DNA from: Gracilariopsis chorda
Taxonomy: Eukaryota; Rhodophyta; Florideophyceae; Gracilariales; Gracilariaceae
Length of the DNA: 52,092 nt
NCBI GenBank assembly: GCA_003194525.1
Contig: NBIV01000424.1
Span: 1 to 52,092 of the forward strand
Reading direction: 5' to 3'
The notes under the pieces are model-generated. The model did not search any database. It saw nothing but the letters and a program-made list of their open reading frames with translations, and had not been told where the DNA came from. Positions 1 to 8,779 of this stretch are shown piece by piece. Position numbers and translations under genes: made by a program. The stretch's first letter is position 1; every line of letters begins with the position of its first letter.

Positions 1-194
1 CCTGTTCATTCCGACACGTGGCAAATTGCACTGCGCCAGTGCAGCGCATTCCGACACGTGGCAAATTGCACTGCGCCAGTGCAGCGCATTCCGACACGTG
101 GCAAATTGCACTGCGCCAGTACAGCGTATACTGAAGTTTCATTGCAGACTTGCCTGCAACAGACGTATATACTGCACTGGCGCAGTGCCAAATC
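1..194 (+). repeat. B unit (partial, 3' part): 40-bp direct repeats and long hairpin
   Basis: Right-hand part of a B unit cut by the window start. Three 40-bp direct repeats lie at 8-47, 48-87 and 88-127, each with an ACACGTGGCAAATTGC core. The last one forms the left arm of a long hairpin whose right arm (about 165-193) is the reverse complement of the repeat core. The unit stops straight after the hairpin (GCCAAAT) and the next unit begins with TCAACACCCC. No coding capacity is credible here; the short reading frames are by-products of the repeats. Confidence 0.8.
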
Positions 195-628
195 TCAACA
201 CCCCACTCTTAATGATTTACACATGTATGAGGGGGTGTTGTTGATTGACAGGAGGCGGTGCGCCAATAAACCGCCCTGTATGCCCCTCTACGCGCATGCA
301 AAACTGCCATTGGCGCAATGCCTCCCTACCACTTAAAAAATTCAGCAGCAGCAGCAGCAGCAAAGCTTCCTGCTTACTGGCTGGCACTCCCATAATGACT
401 GCAGTGCCACCCAGTTACACAAAGCAACGTGTCGCGCTTCTCATCATTGGCTGGCACTGCAGTCAATTTAGACACCTAGGCGCCGCGGCGCCCGTGGTTC
501 TACGAGCGCTATTGCGAGCGCAAGCGAGCAAAGTGCTCGGAGAGCCTCCGAACGCCACAAATACACAAAGCTACAAAACCAACGCGGCGCGCAGCGCCGC
601 CCACGGCCGAAGGCCGTTTCCACTTGTC
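195..628 (+). mobile_element. A1: short non-autonomous Helitron-like unit (434 bp)
   Basis: The unit begins TCAACACCCC and ends 11 nt after the hairpin ACGGCCGAAGGCCGT, with terminal TTCCACTTGTC-type sequence as in the full-length elements. The 5' stem CAACACCCC (196-204) pairs with GGGGTGTTG (232-240). Next come a GGAGGCGG/CGCCTCC inverted repeat, a CAG run, and the A-specific core rich in small palindromes. It has no gene. By position and sequence it corresponds to A8 in the second array. Its 5' region and 3' hairpins are shared with the RepHel elements, so mobilisation in trans is inferred. Confidence 0.75.
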
Positions 629-1096
629 TCTCCATTATAATGATTTGTTCCTCTATGAGGGGGGTGTTCTTGATTGAATGGAGGCGTTGCGCCGTAAAAT
701 CCTCTTCCACGCCCCCGTTTGCCCATCCAAAACTGCCATTTGGCGCAACGCCTCCCTGCCATTTAAAAAATTCAGCAGCAGCAGCAGCAGCAAAGCGTTC
801 AGTTAATTAGCTGCTGCTGCTGCAAGTTGACTGTGCAAAGGCTGCTGAATGGCTTGCAATACAATCAAATTGTTGTGCCAGCCACTCAGCAGCAAAACCC
901 CGCCTGTTCATTCCGACACGTGGCAAATTGCACTGCGCCAGTGCAGCGCATTCCGACACGTGGCAAATTGCACTGCGCCAGTGCAGCGCATTCCGACACG
1001 TGGCAAATTGCACTGCGCCAGTACAGCGTATACTGAAGTTTCATTGCAGACTTGCCTGCAACAGACGTATATACTGCACTGGCGCAGTGCCAAATC
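629..1096 (+). repeat. B1 unit (468 bp): solo 5' region of a Helitron-like element
   Basis: This unit starts with the alternative 5' end, TCTCCATTATAATG, whose CTCCATT pairs with AATGGAG just before the 16-bp inverted repeat. It continues with the CAG/CTG hairpin, the 25-bp inverted repeat, and three 40-bp direct repeats (910-949, 950-989, 990-1029; the full-length elements have two). It ends right after the long hairpin at GCCAAAT. It matches the first part of H1-H9 but lacks the leader, gene and 3' hairpins. Confidence 0.75.
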
Positions 1097-1534
1097 TCAA
1101 CACCCCACTCTTAATGATTTACACATGTATGAGGGGGTGTTGTTGATTGATGGGAGGCGGTGCGCCAATAAACCGCTCTGTATGCCCCTCTACGCGCATG
1201 CAAAACTGCCATTTGGCGCAACGCCTCCCTACCATTTAAAACATTCAGCAGCAGCAGCAGCAGCAAAGCTTCCTGCTTACTGGCTCGCACTCCCATAATG
1301 ACTGCAGTGCCAGCCAGTTACACAAAGCAACGTGTCGTGCTTCCTCATCATTGGCTGGCACTGCAGTCAATTTAGCGACCTAGGCGCCGCGGCGCCCCGT
1401 GGTTCTACGAGCGCTATTGCGAGCGCAAGCGAGCAAAGTGCTCGGAGAGCCTCCGAACGCCACTAAATACAAAAAGCTACAAAACCAACGCGGCGCGCAG
1501 CGCCGCCCACGGCCGAAGGCCGTTTCCACTTGTC
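1097..1534 (+). mobile_element. A2: short non-autonomous unit (438 bp)
   Basis: Complete A unit with the TCAACACCCC 5' end and the ACGGCCGAAGGCCGT 3' hairpin. Marker bases include GATGGGAGGCGG, CTGGCTCGCACTCCC and GCCAGCCAG. The inner inverted repeat TGACTGCAGTGCCAGCCA/TGGCTGGCACTGCAGTCA is perfect over 18 bp in this copy. It has no coding content. Its left half matches the left half of A9. Confidence 0.75.
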
Positions 1535-1972
1535 TCAAACACCCACTCTTAATGATTTACACATGTATGAGGGGTGTGTTGTTGACTGACGGGAGGCGTT
1601 GCGCCACAAATTCGCTTTGCACGCCCCGTTTGCGCATGCAAATCACCCATTTGGCGCAACGCCTCCCCACCATTAAAAAAGTTCAGCAGCAGCAGCAGCA
1701 GCAAAGCTTCCTGCTTACTGGCTGGCACTCCCATAATGACTGCAGTGCCACCCAGTTACAAAGAGCAACGTGTCGCGCTTTCTCATCATTGGCTGGCACT
1801 GCAGTCAATTTAGACACCTAGGCGCCGCGGCGCCCCGTGGTTCTACGAGCACTATTGCGAGCGCAAGCGAGCAAAGTGCTCGGAGAGCCTCCGAACGCCA
1901 CTAAATACAAAAAGCTACAAAACCAACGCGGCGCGCAGCGCCGCCCACGGCCGAAGGCCGTTTCCACTTGTC
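1535..1972 (+). mobile_element. A3: short non-autonomous unit (438 bp)
   Basis: A unit starting TCAAACACCC. It carries the perfect 16-bp inverted repeat GGGAGGCGTTGCGCCA/TGGCGCAACGCCTCCC, as in the full-length elements. Marker bases in its right half (GTTACAAAGAGCAACG, GAGCACTATTGCG) recur in the right half of A9. Confidence 0.75.
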
Positions 1973-2404
1973 TCTCCATCATAAGTATTTGTTCCTCTAT
2001 GAGGGGGGGGTTCTTGATTGAATGGAGGCGTTGCGCCAATAAACCGCCCTGTATGCCCTCTACGCGCATGCAAAACTGCCATTTGGCGCAACGCCTCCCT
2101 GCCATTTAAAAAATTCAGCAGCAGCAGCAGCAGCAAAGCTTCCTGCTTACTGGCTCGCACTCCCATAATGACTGCAGTGCCACCCAGTTACACAAAGCAA
2201 CGTGTCGCGCTTCCTCATCATTGGCTGGCACTGCAGTCAATTTAGCCACCTAGGCGCCGCGGCGCCCCGTGGTTCTACGAGCGCTATTGCGAGCGCAAGC
2301 GAGCAAAGTGCTCCGAGAGCCTCCGAACGCTACTAAATACACAAAGCTACAAAACCAACGCGGCGCGCAGCGCCGCCCACGGCCGAAGGCCGTTTTCACT
2401 TGTC
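1973..2404 (+). mobile_element. A4: short non-autonomous unit with alternative 5' end (432 bp)
   Basis: A unit body joined to the type-2 5' end (TCTCCATCATAAGT), where CTCCAT pairs with ATGGAG upstream of the GGAGGCG inverted repeat. It is near-identical to A10 in the second array. It shows that 5'-end type and unit body assort independently. Confidence 0.75.
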
Positions 2405-2843
2405 TCAACACCCCACTCTTAATGATTTACACATGTATGAGGGGGGTGTTGTTGATTGATGGGAGGCGGTGCGCCAATAAACCGCTCTGTATGCCCCTCT
2501 ACGCGCATGCAAAACTGCCATTTGGCGCAACGCCTCCCTACCATTTAAAACATTCAGCAGCAGCAGCAGCAGCAAAGCTTCCTGCTTACTGGCTCGCACT
2601 CCCATAATGACTGCAGTGCCAGCCAGTTACACAAAGCAACGTGTCGTGCTTCCTCATCATTGGCTGGCACTGCAGTCAATTTAGCGACCTAGGCGCCGCG
2701 GCGCCCCGTGGTTCTACGAGCGCTATTGCGAGCGCAAGCGAGCAAAGTGCTCGGAGAGCCTCCGAACGCTACGAAATACACAAAGCTACAAAACCAACGC
2801 GGCGCGCAGCGCCGCACACGGCCGAAGGCCGTTTCCACTTGTC
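2405..2843 (+). mobile_element. A5: short non-autonomous unit (439 bp)
   Basis: Type-1 5' end and standard A core with a perfect 18-bp inner inverted repeat (GCCAGCCA version). It ends with the GCA-loop and GAA-loop hairpins. It is the counterpart of A11. Confidence 0.75.
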
Positions 2844-3280
2844 TCAAACACCCCACTCTTAATGATTTACACATGTATGAGGGTGTGTTGTTGACTGACG
2901 GAGGCGTTGCGCCACAAATTCGCTTTGCACGCCCCGTTTGCGCATGCAAATCACCCATTTGGCGCAACGCCTCCCCACCATTAAAAAAGTTCAGCAGCAG
3001 CAGCAGCAGCAAAGCTTCCTGCTTACTGGCTGGCACTCCCATAATGACTGCAGTGCCACCCAGTTACACAAAGCAACGTGTTGCGCTTTCTCATCATTGG
3101 CTGGCACTGCAGTCAATTTAGACACCTAGGCGCCGCGGCGCCCCGTGGTTCTACGAGCGCTATTGCGAGCGCAAGCGAGCAAAGTGCTCGGAGAGCCTCC
3201 GAACGCTACTAAATACAAAAAGCTACACAACCAACGCGGCGCGCAGCGCCGCCCACTTCTGACGGCCGTTTCCACTTGTC
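2844..3280 (+). mobile_element. A6: short non-autonomous unit with a damaged 3' hairpin (437 bp)
   Basis: Standard A unit except at its 3' end. The family hairpin ACGGCCGAAGGCCGT is replaced by ACTTCTGACGGCCGT, which cannot form the GAA-loop stem. The preceding GCA-loop hairpin is intact. It lies immediately upstream of H1. A12, upstream of H2, carries the same type of lesion. Confidence 0.72.
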
Positions 3281-4063
3281 TCTCCATTATAATGATTTGT
3301 TCCTCTATGAGGGGGTGTTCTTGATTGAATGGAGGCGTTGCGCCACAAAATCCTCTTCCACGCCCCCGTTTGCCCATGCAAATCGCCCATTTGGCGCAAC
3401 GCCTCCCTGCCATTAAAAAAATTCAGCAGCAGCAGCAGCAGCAAAGCGTTCAGTTAATTAGCTGCTGCTGCTGCAGGTTGACTGTGCAATGGCTGCTGAA
3501 TGGCTTGCAATACAATCAAATTGTAGTGCCAGCCACTCAGCAGCAGAAACCCAGCTGTTCATTCAGACACGTGGCAAATTGCACTGCGCCAGTGCATTTC
3601 ATTCCAACACGTGGCAAATTGCACTGCGCCAGTGCAGTGTATACTGAAGTTTCATTGCAGACATGCCTGCAACAGACGTATATACTGCACTGGCGCAGTG
3701 CCAAATGCATCTCGCTTGCTGACCCTTACCACTGTTTTGCATCCCATTCAGGCTTGGCCAATAGCGCAGTGTCGTAATCTTTTGCTACTTTGGGCACTGT
3801 TTGCTGGCCTGGGACGTAGGCAAGGCCGAGCTCGTGTGCAGGTCGCCACAAGAGTAACCCACTAAGTACCACGAATCTAGGAAAAGTCAGGTGCTCATCT
3901 GTGGTATACTGGTCGTTTGACGGCGATCAGGAAGTCTGAGGGTTTACTGGACCTAATACCAGCTTGCTGTGCAGGGTCCGGGGCGGCCGCCGTGTCGTAC
4001 CTCTTGGGGCCGGAAAGCACACTTCGGTGTGTGAGTAAAGGCAGACCAATCCTTACAACCGGA
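3281..4063 (+). other. H1 non-coding leader with chained hairpins
   Basis: From left to right this holds the 5' stem, the GGAGGCGTTGCGCCA inverted repeat, the CAG/CTG hairpin, the 25-bp inverted repeat, two 40-bp direct repeats with the long hairpin, then about 350 bp of unique leader. That leader includes a NotI-type GCGGCCGC palindrome and the hairpin CACAC-TTCG-GTGTG at 4018-4031. A chimeric frame starting at a TTG at 3917 runs across the deletion junction into helicase sequence. It lacks a normal start and the TATA region, so I do not call it a gene. Confidence 0.7.
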
Positions 4064-5067
4064 CTGCTTCCAGTGGTGCCGCAGGTGTACATGGAGGCCG
4101 AGCCAAGTGGAAATGTGAGACGAGTGTACACAAACATTCTCAACGAATTGCCGTGGAAGAGTGATCTGTGGACATTGTGCGCGGTTCAAGTGCTGTACCT
4201 CACGGAACAAGTACGCCAAGCGGATGATCCGGCATTTGCGTCGCTGTTACGTTCCATTGCTCGAAACACGATATCCAACAACGCTCCACTACCACTCAGA
4301 TCTACGGTTGGCATGCAAACCGCCTACCAATTCCTGTGGAAGTGGCTCACAACACGACGCAAGGAGGATGTGGATCTCAGCAAAATGCTCATTGCCTCCA
4401 CAAATCAGTTGGTCGACGAACACAATGCGGCAGCCCTGGATCTGTTTCCTGGTGAACGCTTCACTCTTCCGCCAGCTACGACAGTACAACCTGACGGTGT
4501 ACCGCACTCAGAGCCCGACGTCACCAATACCTTTGTTCCCGAGTTTGCGTATCAGTATGCACCTACTGGTGTACCTCCTCATAACTTGGATTTGAAGATT
4601 GGTGTGCCAGTTATGGTCATTCGGAACGTGTTGCATCCGGCTGTGGTAACGGAAAGCTGTTCGTAGTCGTGCGTGTAGATCACTTTACGATGCAGGTGGC
4701 TCGATTCGACGAGAACGGACAGGTGCTCGAACGACAGCTCCTGCATCGTATCGACTTCGAGTTTTCTTTCGCAGACATTCGCATGATTCGAAGGCAGTTC
4801 CCTCTTCGTCTTGCGTTTGAAGCTACAGTTCACAAAGGACAGGGAAAAACCTTGGATGGCTTGGTTGGGGATGTACGATCCAACTTCTTCTGCGCAGGTC
4901 AGTTGTATGTCGCATTGTCGCGCGTTCGAAGGAACGACCATGTGCTGCTCCTGCATGATCCGCTGCTTACACCCGAAAATGCGCACACAATTCATCCCAT
5001 GCCTGTTCCCATCGCCAACCCAGTGCTGCCTGAAGCTATTCAGTTCTGCATCCCTCCACAACCGTAA
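4064..5067 (+). pseudogene. Truncated RepHel: C-terminal Pif1-helicase remnant (H1)
   Basis: Remnant of the Helitron helicase covering about the last 330 codons. It begins inside motif III (LLPVVPQVYMEAEP). It retains the motif IV region (LTEQVRQADDPAF), the segment GVPPHNLDLKIGVPVMVIRN, then, in the next frame, VHKGQGKTLDG and YVALSRVRR (motifs V and VI). Walker A, Walker B and the whole Rep nuclease are gone. One base is missing after GTGGT near 4646 compared with H5/H6, so the frame ends at ESCS-stop (4666) and the rest (4669-5067) is out of frame. H2, H3 and H4 share this lesion. It cannot act as a helicase. Confidence 0.88.
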
Positions 5068-5216
5068 TCATATCTCTTGCATTCTTTTTTCATTGAATTA
5101 AACTACTTGCTTTTCTGCTTTTGCTTTCTCCACCCTCTTTTTTCCTCACCGCTGTTTATCACCCCTCCACTGCGGCGCGCAGCGCCGCCCGCGGCCGAAG
5201 GCCGCTTCCTCTTGTC
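5068..5216 (+). terminator. H1 3' end: two GNA-loop hairpins (element terminus)
   Basis: A pyrimidine-rich 3' untranslated stretch is followed by GCGGCGC-GCA-GCGCCGC and GCGGCC-GAA-GGCCGC, then 11 nt to the junction with A7 at 5216/5217. The position 10-12 nt before the end is where Helitron-like elements usually carry a 3' hairpin that acts as the transposition stop signal. It is called a terminator in that sense, not as a transcription terminator. I see no AATAAA here. Confidence 0.6.
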
Positions 5217-5654
5217 TCAACACCCCACTCTTAATGATTTACACATGTATGAGGGGGTGTTGTTGATTGACAGGAGGCGGTGCGCCAATAAACCGCCCTG
5301 TATGCCCCTCTACGCGCATGCAAAACTGCCATTTGGCGCAATGCCTCCCTACCACTTAAAAAATTCAGCAGCAGCAGCAGCAGCAAAGCTTCCTGCTTAC
5401 TGGCTGGCACTCCCATAATGACTGCAGTGCCACCCAGTTACACAAAGCAACGTGTCGCGCTTTCTCATCATTGGCTGGCACTGCAGTCAATTTAGACACC
5501 TAGGCGCCGCGGCGCCCCGTGGTTCTACGAGCGCTATTGCGAGCGCAAGCGAGCAAAGTGCTCGGAGAGCCTCCGAACGCCACAAAATACACAAAGCTAC
5601 AAAACCAACGCGGCGCGCAGCGCCGCCCACGGCCGAAGGCCGTTTCCACTTGTC
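5217..5654 (+). mobile_element. A7: short non-autonomous unit, reference copy (438 bp)
   Basis: It has the type-1 5' end, the 16-bp inverted repeat (one mismatch), a CAG run, then a chain of palindromes: TGACTGCAGTGCCA (5419-5432) with TGGCACTGCAGTCA (5476-5489); GGCGCCGCGGCGCC, self-complementary (5503-5516); GAGCA-AAG-TGCTC (5551-5563); CGGAG-AGC-CTCCG (5563-5575); GCGGCGC-GCA-GCGCCGC (5610-5626); ACGGCC-GAA-GGCCGT (5629-5643). The unit ends 11 nt later. No gene is present. Confidence 0.8.
5551..5654 (+). repeat. Cluster of four triloop hairpins at an A-unit 3' end
   Basis: Four perfect stems with 3-nt loops lie within 93 nt: AAG loop, AGC loop, GCA loop and GAA loop. The last two are C-GNA-G triloops, a class known to make unusually stable DNA mini-hairpins. 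The same cluster is present at the 3' end of most A units. The last two hairpins are also the 3' end of the full-length elements. Confidence 0.8.
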
Positions 5655-6122
5655 TCTCCATTATAATGATTTGTTCCTCTATGAGGGGGGTGTTCTTGAT
5701 TGAATGGAGGCGTTGCGCCATAAAATCCTCTTCCACGCCCCCGTTTGCCCATCCAAAACTGCCATTTGGCGCAACGCCTCCCTGCCATTTAAAAAATTCA
5801 GCAGCAGCAGCAGCAGCAAAGCGTTCAGTTAATTAGCTGCTGCTGCTGCAAGTTGACTGTGCAAAGGCTGCTGAATGGCTTGCAATACAATCAAATTGTT
5901 GTGCCAGCCACTCAGCAGCAAAACCCCGCCTGTTCATTCCGACACGTGGCAAATTGCACTGCGCCAGTGCAGCGCATTCCGACACGTGGCAAATTGCACT
6001 GCGCCAGTGCAGCGCATTCCGACACGTGGCAAATTGCACTGCGCCAGTACAGCGTATACTGAAGTTTCATTGCAGACTTGCCTGCAACAGACGTATATAC
6101 TGCACTGGCGCAGTGCCAAATC
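5655..6122 (+). repeat. B2 unit (468 bp)
   Basis: Same organisation as B1: type-2 5' end, CAG/CTG hairpin, 25-bp inverted repeat, and three 40-bp repeats beginning at 5936, ending directly after the long hairpin at GCCAAAT. It is followed by A8. No 3' element end and no gene. Confidence 0.75.
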
Positions 6123-6561
6123 TCAACACCCCACTCTTAATGATTTACACATGTATGAGGGGGGTGTTGTTGATTGACAGGAGGCGGTGCGCCAATAAAC
6201 CGCCCTGTATGCCCCTCTACGCGCATGCAAAACTGCCATTTGGCGCAATGCCTCCCTACCACTTAAAAAATTCAGCAGCAGCAGCAGCAGCAAAGCTTCC
6301 TGCTTACTGGCTGGCACTCCCATAATGACTGCAGTGCCACCCAGTTACACAAAGCAACGTGTCGCGCTTTCTCATCATTAGCTGGCACTGCAGTCAATTT
6401 AGACACCTAGGCGCCGCGGCGCCCCGTGGTTCTACGAGCGCTATTGCGAGCGCAAGCGAGCAAAGTGCTCGGAGAGCCTCCGAACGCCACAAAATACACA
6501 AAGCTACAAAACCAACGCGGCGCGCAGCGCCGCCCACGGCCGAAGGCCGTTTCCACTTGTC
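6123..6561 (+). mobile_element. A8: short non-autonomous unit (439 bp)
   Basis: Complete A unit, counterpart of A1 in the first array (shared CAGGAGGCGG, ACCGCCCTG and GGCGCAATGCCTCCC). It carries a CATCATTAGCTGGC variant in the right arm of the inner inverted repeat. Confidence 0.75.
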
Positions 6562-7029
6562 TCTCCATTATAATGATTTGTTCCTCTATGAGGGGGGTGT
6601 TCTTGATTGAATGGAGGCGTTGCGCCATAAAATCCTCTTCCACGCCCCCGTTTGCCCATCCAAAACTGCCATTTGGCGCAACGCCTCCCTGCCATTTAAA
6701 AAATTCAGCAGCAGCAGCAGCAGCAAAGCGTTCAGTTAATTAGCTGCTGCTGCTGCAAGTTGACTGTGCAAAGGCTGCTGAATGGCTTGCAATACAATCA
6801 AATTGTTGTGCCAGCCACTCAGCAGCAAAACCCCGCCTGTTCATTCCGACACGTGGCAAATTGCACTGCGCCAGTGCAGCGCATTCCGACACGTGGCAAA
6901 TTGCACTGCGCCAGTGCAGCGCATTCCGACACGTGGCAAATTGCACTGCGCCAGTACAGCGTATACTGAAGTTTCATTGCAGACTTGCCTGCAACAGACG
7001 TATATACTGCACTGGCGCAGTGCCAAATC
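6562..7029 (+). repeat. B3 unit (468 bp)
   Basis: Near-identical to B1 and B2, with three 40-bp repeats from 6843. It ends after the long hairpin at GCCAAAT and is followed by a type-1 A unit, as B1 and B2 are. Confidence 0.75.
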
Positions 7030-7468
7030 TCAACACCCCACTCTTAATGATTTACACATGTATGAGGGGGGTGTTGTTGATTGATGGGAGGCGGTGCGCC
7101 AATAAACCGCTCTGTATGCCCCTCTACGAGCATGCAAAACTGCCATTTGGCGCAACGCCTCCCTGCCATTTAAAACATTCAGCAGCAGCAGCAGCAGCAA
7201 AGCTTCCTGCTTACTGGCTGGCACTCCCATAATGACTGCAGTGCCACCCAGTTACAAAGAGCAACGTGTCGCGCTTTCTCATCATTGGCTGGCACTGCAG
7301 TCAATTTAGACACCTAGGCGCCGCGGCGCCCCGTGGTTCTACGAGCACTATTGCGAGCGCAAGCGAGCAAAGTGCTCGGAGAGCCTCCGAACGCCACTAA
7401 ATACAAAAAGCTACAAAACCAACGCGGCGCGCAGCGCCGCCCACGGCCGAAGGCCGTTTCCACTTGTC
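7030..7468 (+). mobile_element. A9: chimeric A unit (A2 left half, A3 right half)
   Basis: Left of the CAG run it carries the A2 markers (GATGGGAGGCGG, ACCGCTCTG, TTTAAAACATTC). Right of it come the A3 markers (CTGGCTGGCACTCCC, GTTACAAAGAGCAACG, GAGCACTATTGCG). The switch lies between about 7181 and 7219, in or just beyond the CAG run. The second array has one A unit fewer here than the first, as expected of an unequal crossover that deleted one unit. Confidence 0.75.
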
Positions 7469-7900
7469 TCTCCATCATAAGTATTTGTTCCTCTATGAGG
7501 GGGGGTTCTTGATTGAATGGAGGCGTTGCGCCAATAAACCGCCCTGTATGCCCCTCTACGCGCATGCAAAACTGCCATTTGGCGCAACGCCTCCCTGCCA
7601 TTTAAAAAATTCAGCAGCAGCAGCAGCAGCAAAGCTTCCTGCTTACTGGCTCGCACTCCCATAATGACTGCAGTGCCACCCAGTTACACAAAGCAACGTG
7701 TCGCGCTTCCTCATCATTGGCTGGCACTGCAGTCAATTTAGCCACCTAGGCGCCGCGGCGCCCCGTGGTTCTACGAGCGCTATTGCGAGCGCAAGCGAGC
7801 AAAGTGCTCGGAGAGCCTCCGAACGCTACTAAATACACAAAGCTACAAAACCAACGCGGCGCGCAGCGCCGCCCACGGCCGAAGGCCGTTTTCACTTGTC
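7469..7900 (+). mobile_element. A10: short non-autonomous unit with alternative 5' end (432 bp)
   Basis: Type-2 5' end (TCTCCATCATAAGT) on an A body. Counterpart of A4. Confidence 0.75.
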
Positions 7901-8339
7901 TCAACACCCCACTCTTAATGATTTACACATGTATGAGGGGGGTGTTGTTGATTGATGGGAGGCGGTGCGCCAATAAACCGCTCTGTATGCCCCTCTACGC
8001 GCATGCAAAACTGCCATTTGGCGCAACGCCTCCCTACCATTTAAAACATTCAGCAGCAGCAGCAGCAGCAAAGCTTCCTGCTTACTGGCTCGCACTCCCA
8101 TAATGACTGCAGTGCCAGCCAGTTACACAAAGCAACGTGTCGTGCTTCCTCATCATTGGCTGGCACTGCAGTCAATTTAGCGACCTAGGCGCCGCGGCGC
8201 CCCGTGGTTCTACGAGCGTTATTGCGAGCGCAAGCGAGCAAAGTGCTCGGAGAGCCTCCGAACGCTACGAAATACACAAAGCTACAAAACCAACGCGGCG
8301 CGCAGCGCCGCACACGGCCGAAGGCCGTTTCCACTTGTC
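7901..8339 (+). mobile_element. A11: short non-autonomous unit (439 bp)
   Basis: Type-1 5' end, perfect 18-bp inner inverted repeat, intact 3' hairpins. Counterpart of A5. Confidence 0.75.
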
Positions 8340-8779
8340 TCAAACACCCCACTCTTAATGATTTACACATGTATGAGGGGTGTGTTGTTGACTGACGGGA
8401 GGCGTTGCGCCACAAATTCGCTTTGCACGCCCCCGTTTGCGCATGCAAATCACCCATTTGGCGCAACGCCTCCCCACCATTAAAAAAGTTCAGCAGCAGC
8501 AGCAGCAGCAAAGCTTCCTGCTTACTGGCTGGCACTCCCATAATGACTGCAGTGCCACCCAGTTACACAAAGCAACGTGTTGCGCTTTCTCATCATTGGC
8601 TGGCACTGCAGTCAATTTAGACACCTAGGCGCCGCGGCGCCCCGTGGTTCTACGAGCGCTATTGCGAGCGCAAGCGAGCAAAGTGCTCGGAGAGCCTCCG
8701 AACGCTACTAAATACAAAAAGCTACACAACCAACGCGGCGCGCAGCGCCGCCCACTTCCGACGGCCGTTTCCACTTGTC
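8340..8779 (+). mobile_element. A12: short non-autonomous unit with a damaged 3' hairpin (440 bp)
   Basis: Counterpart of A6. The GAA-loop hairpin is replaced by ACTTCCGACGGCCGT, so the stem is lost. It sits immediately upstream of H2. Confidence 0.72.

Larger units (their letters stand above)
3281..5216 (+). mobile_element. H1: 1.94-kb internal-deletion derivative of the RepHel element
   Basis: It has both family ends: the type-2 5' end (TCTCCATTATAATG) and the 3' pair of C(GNA)G hairpins followed by 11 nt. Inside, the leader is joined at about 4063/4064 to the last 1.0 kb of the helicase. This removes the promoter, the start codon and roughly the first four fifths of the gene. H2 and H3 have the identical junction, so they share one deletion event. 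Confidence 0.85.

Noticed and set aside
8..127. CRISPR-like array of 40-bp repeats
   Set aside because: The repeats are directly adjacent with no unique spacers, number two or three, and belong to a hairpin inside a eukaryotic transposon.
6..3280. Dozens of open frames of 60-150 codons on both strands in the short-unit arrays, some with poly-Gln, poly-Ser or poly-Leu
   Set aside because: They are translations of the CAG run and palindromes in several frames. They repeat with every unit and have no domain, no consistent start context and no conserved frame bias.
3917..4666. 249-codon frame in H1 (also in H2 and H3) joining leader to helicase
   Set aside because: It opens at a TTG in non-coding leader and is in frame by chance across the deletion junction. 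The promoter and true start are deleted, and the frame ends at the shared frameshift.
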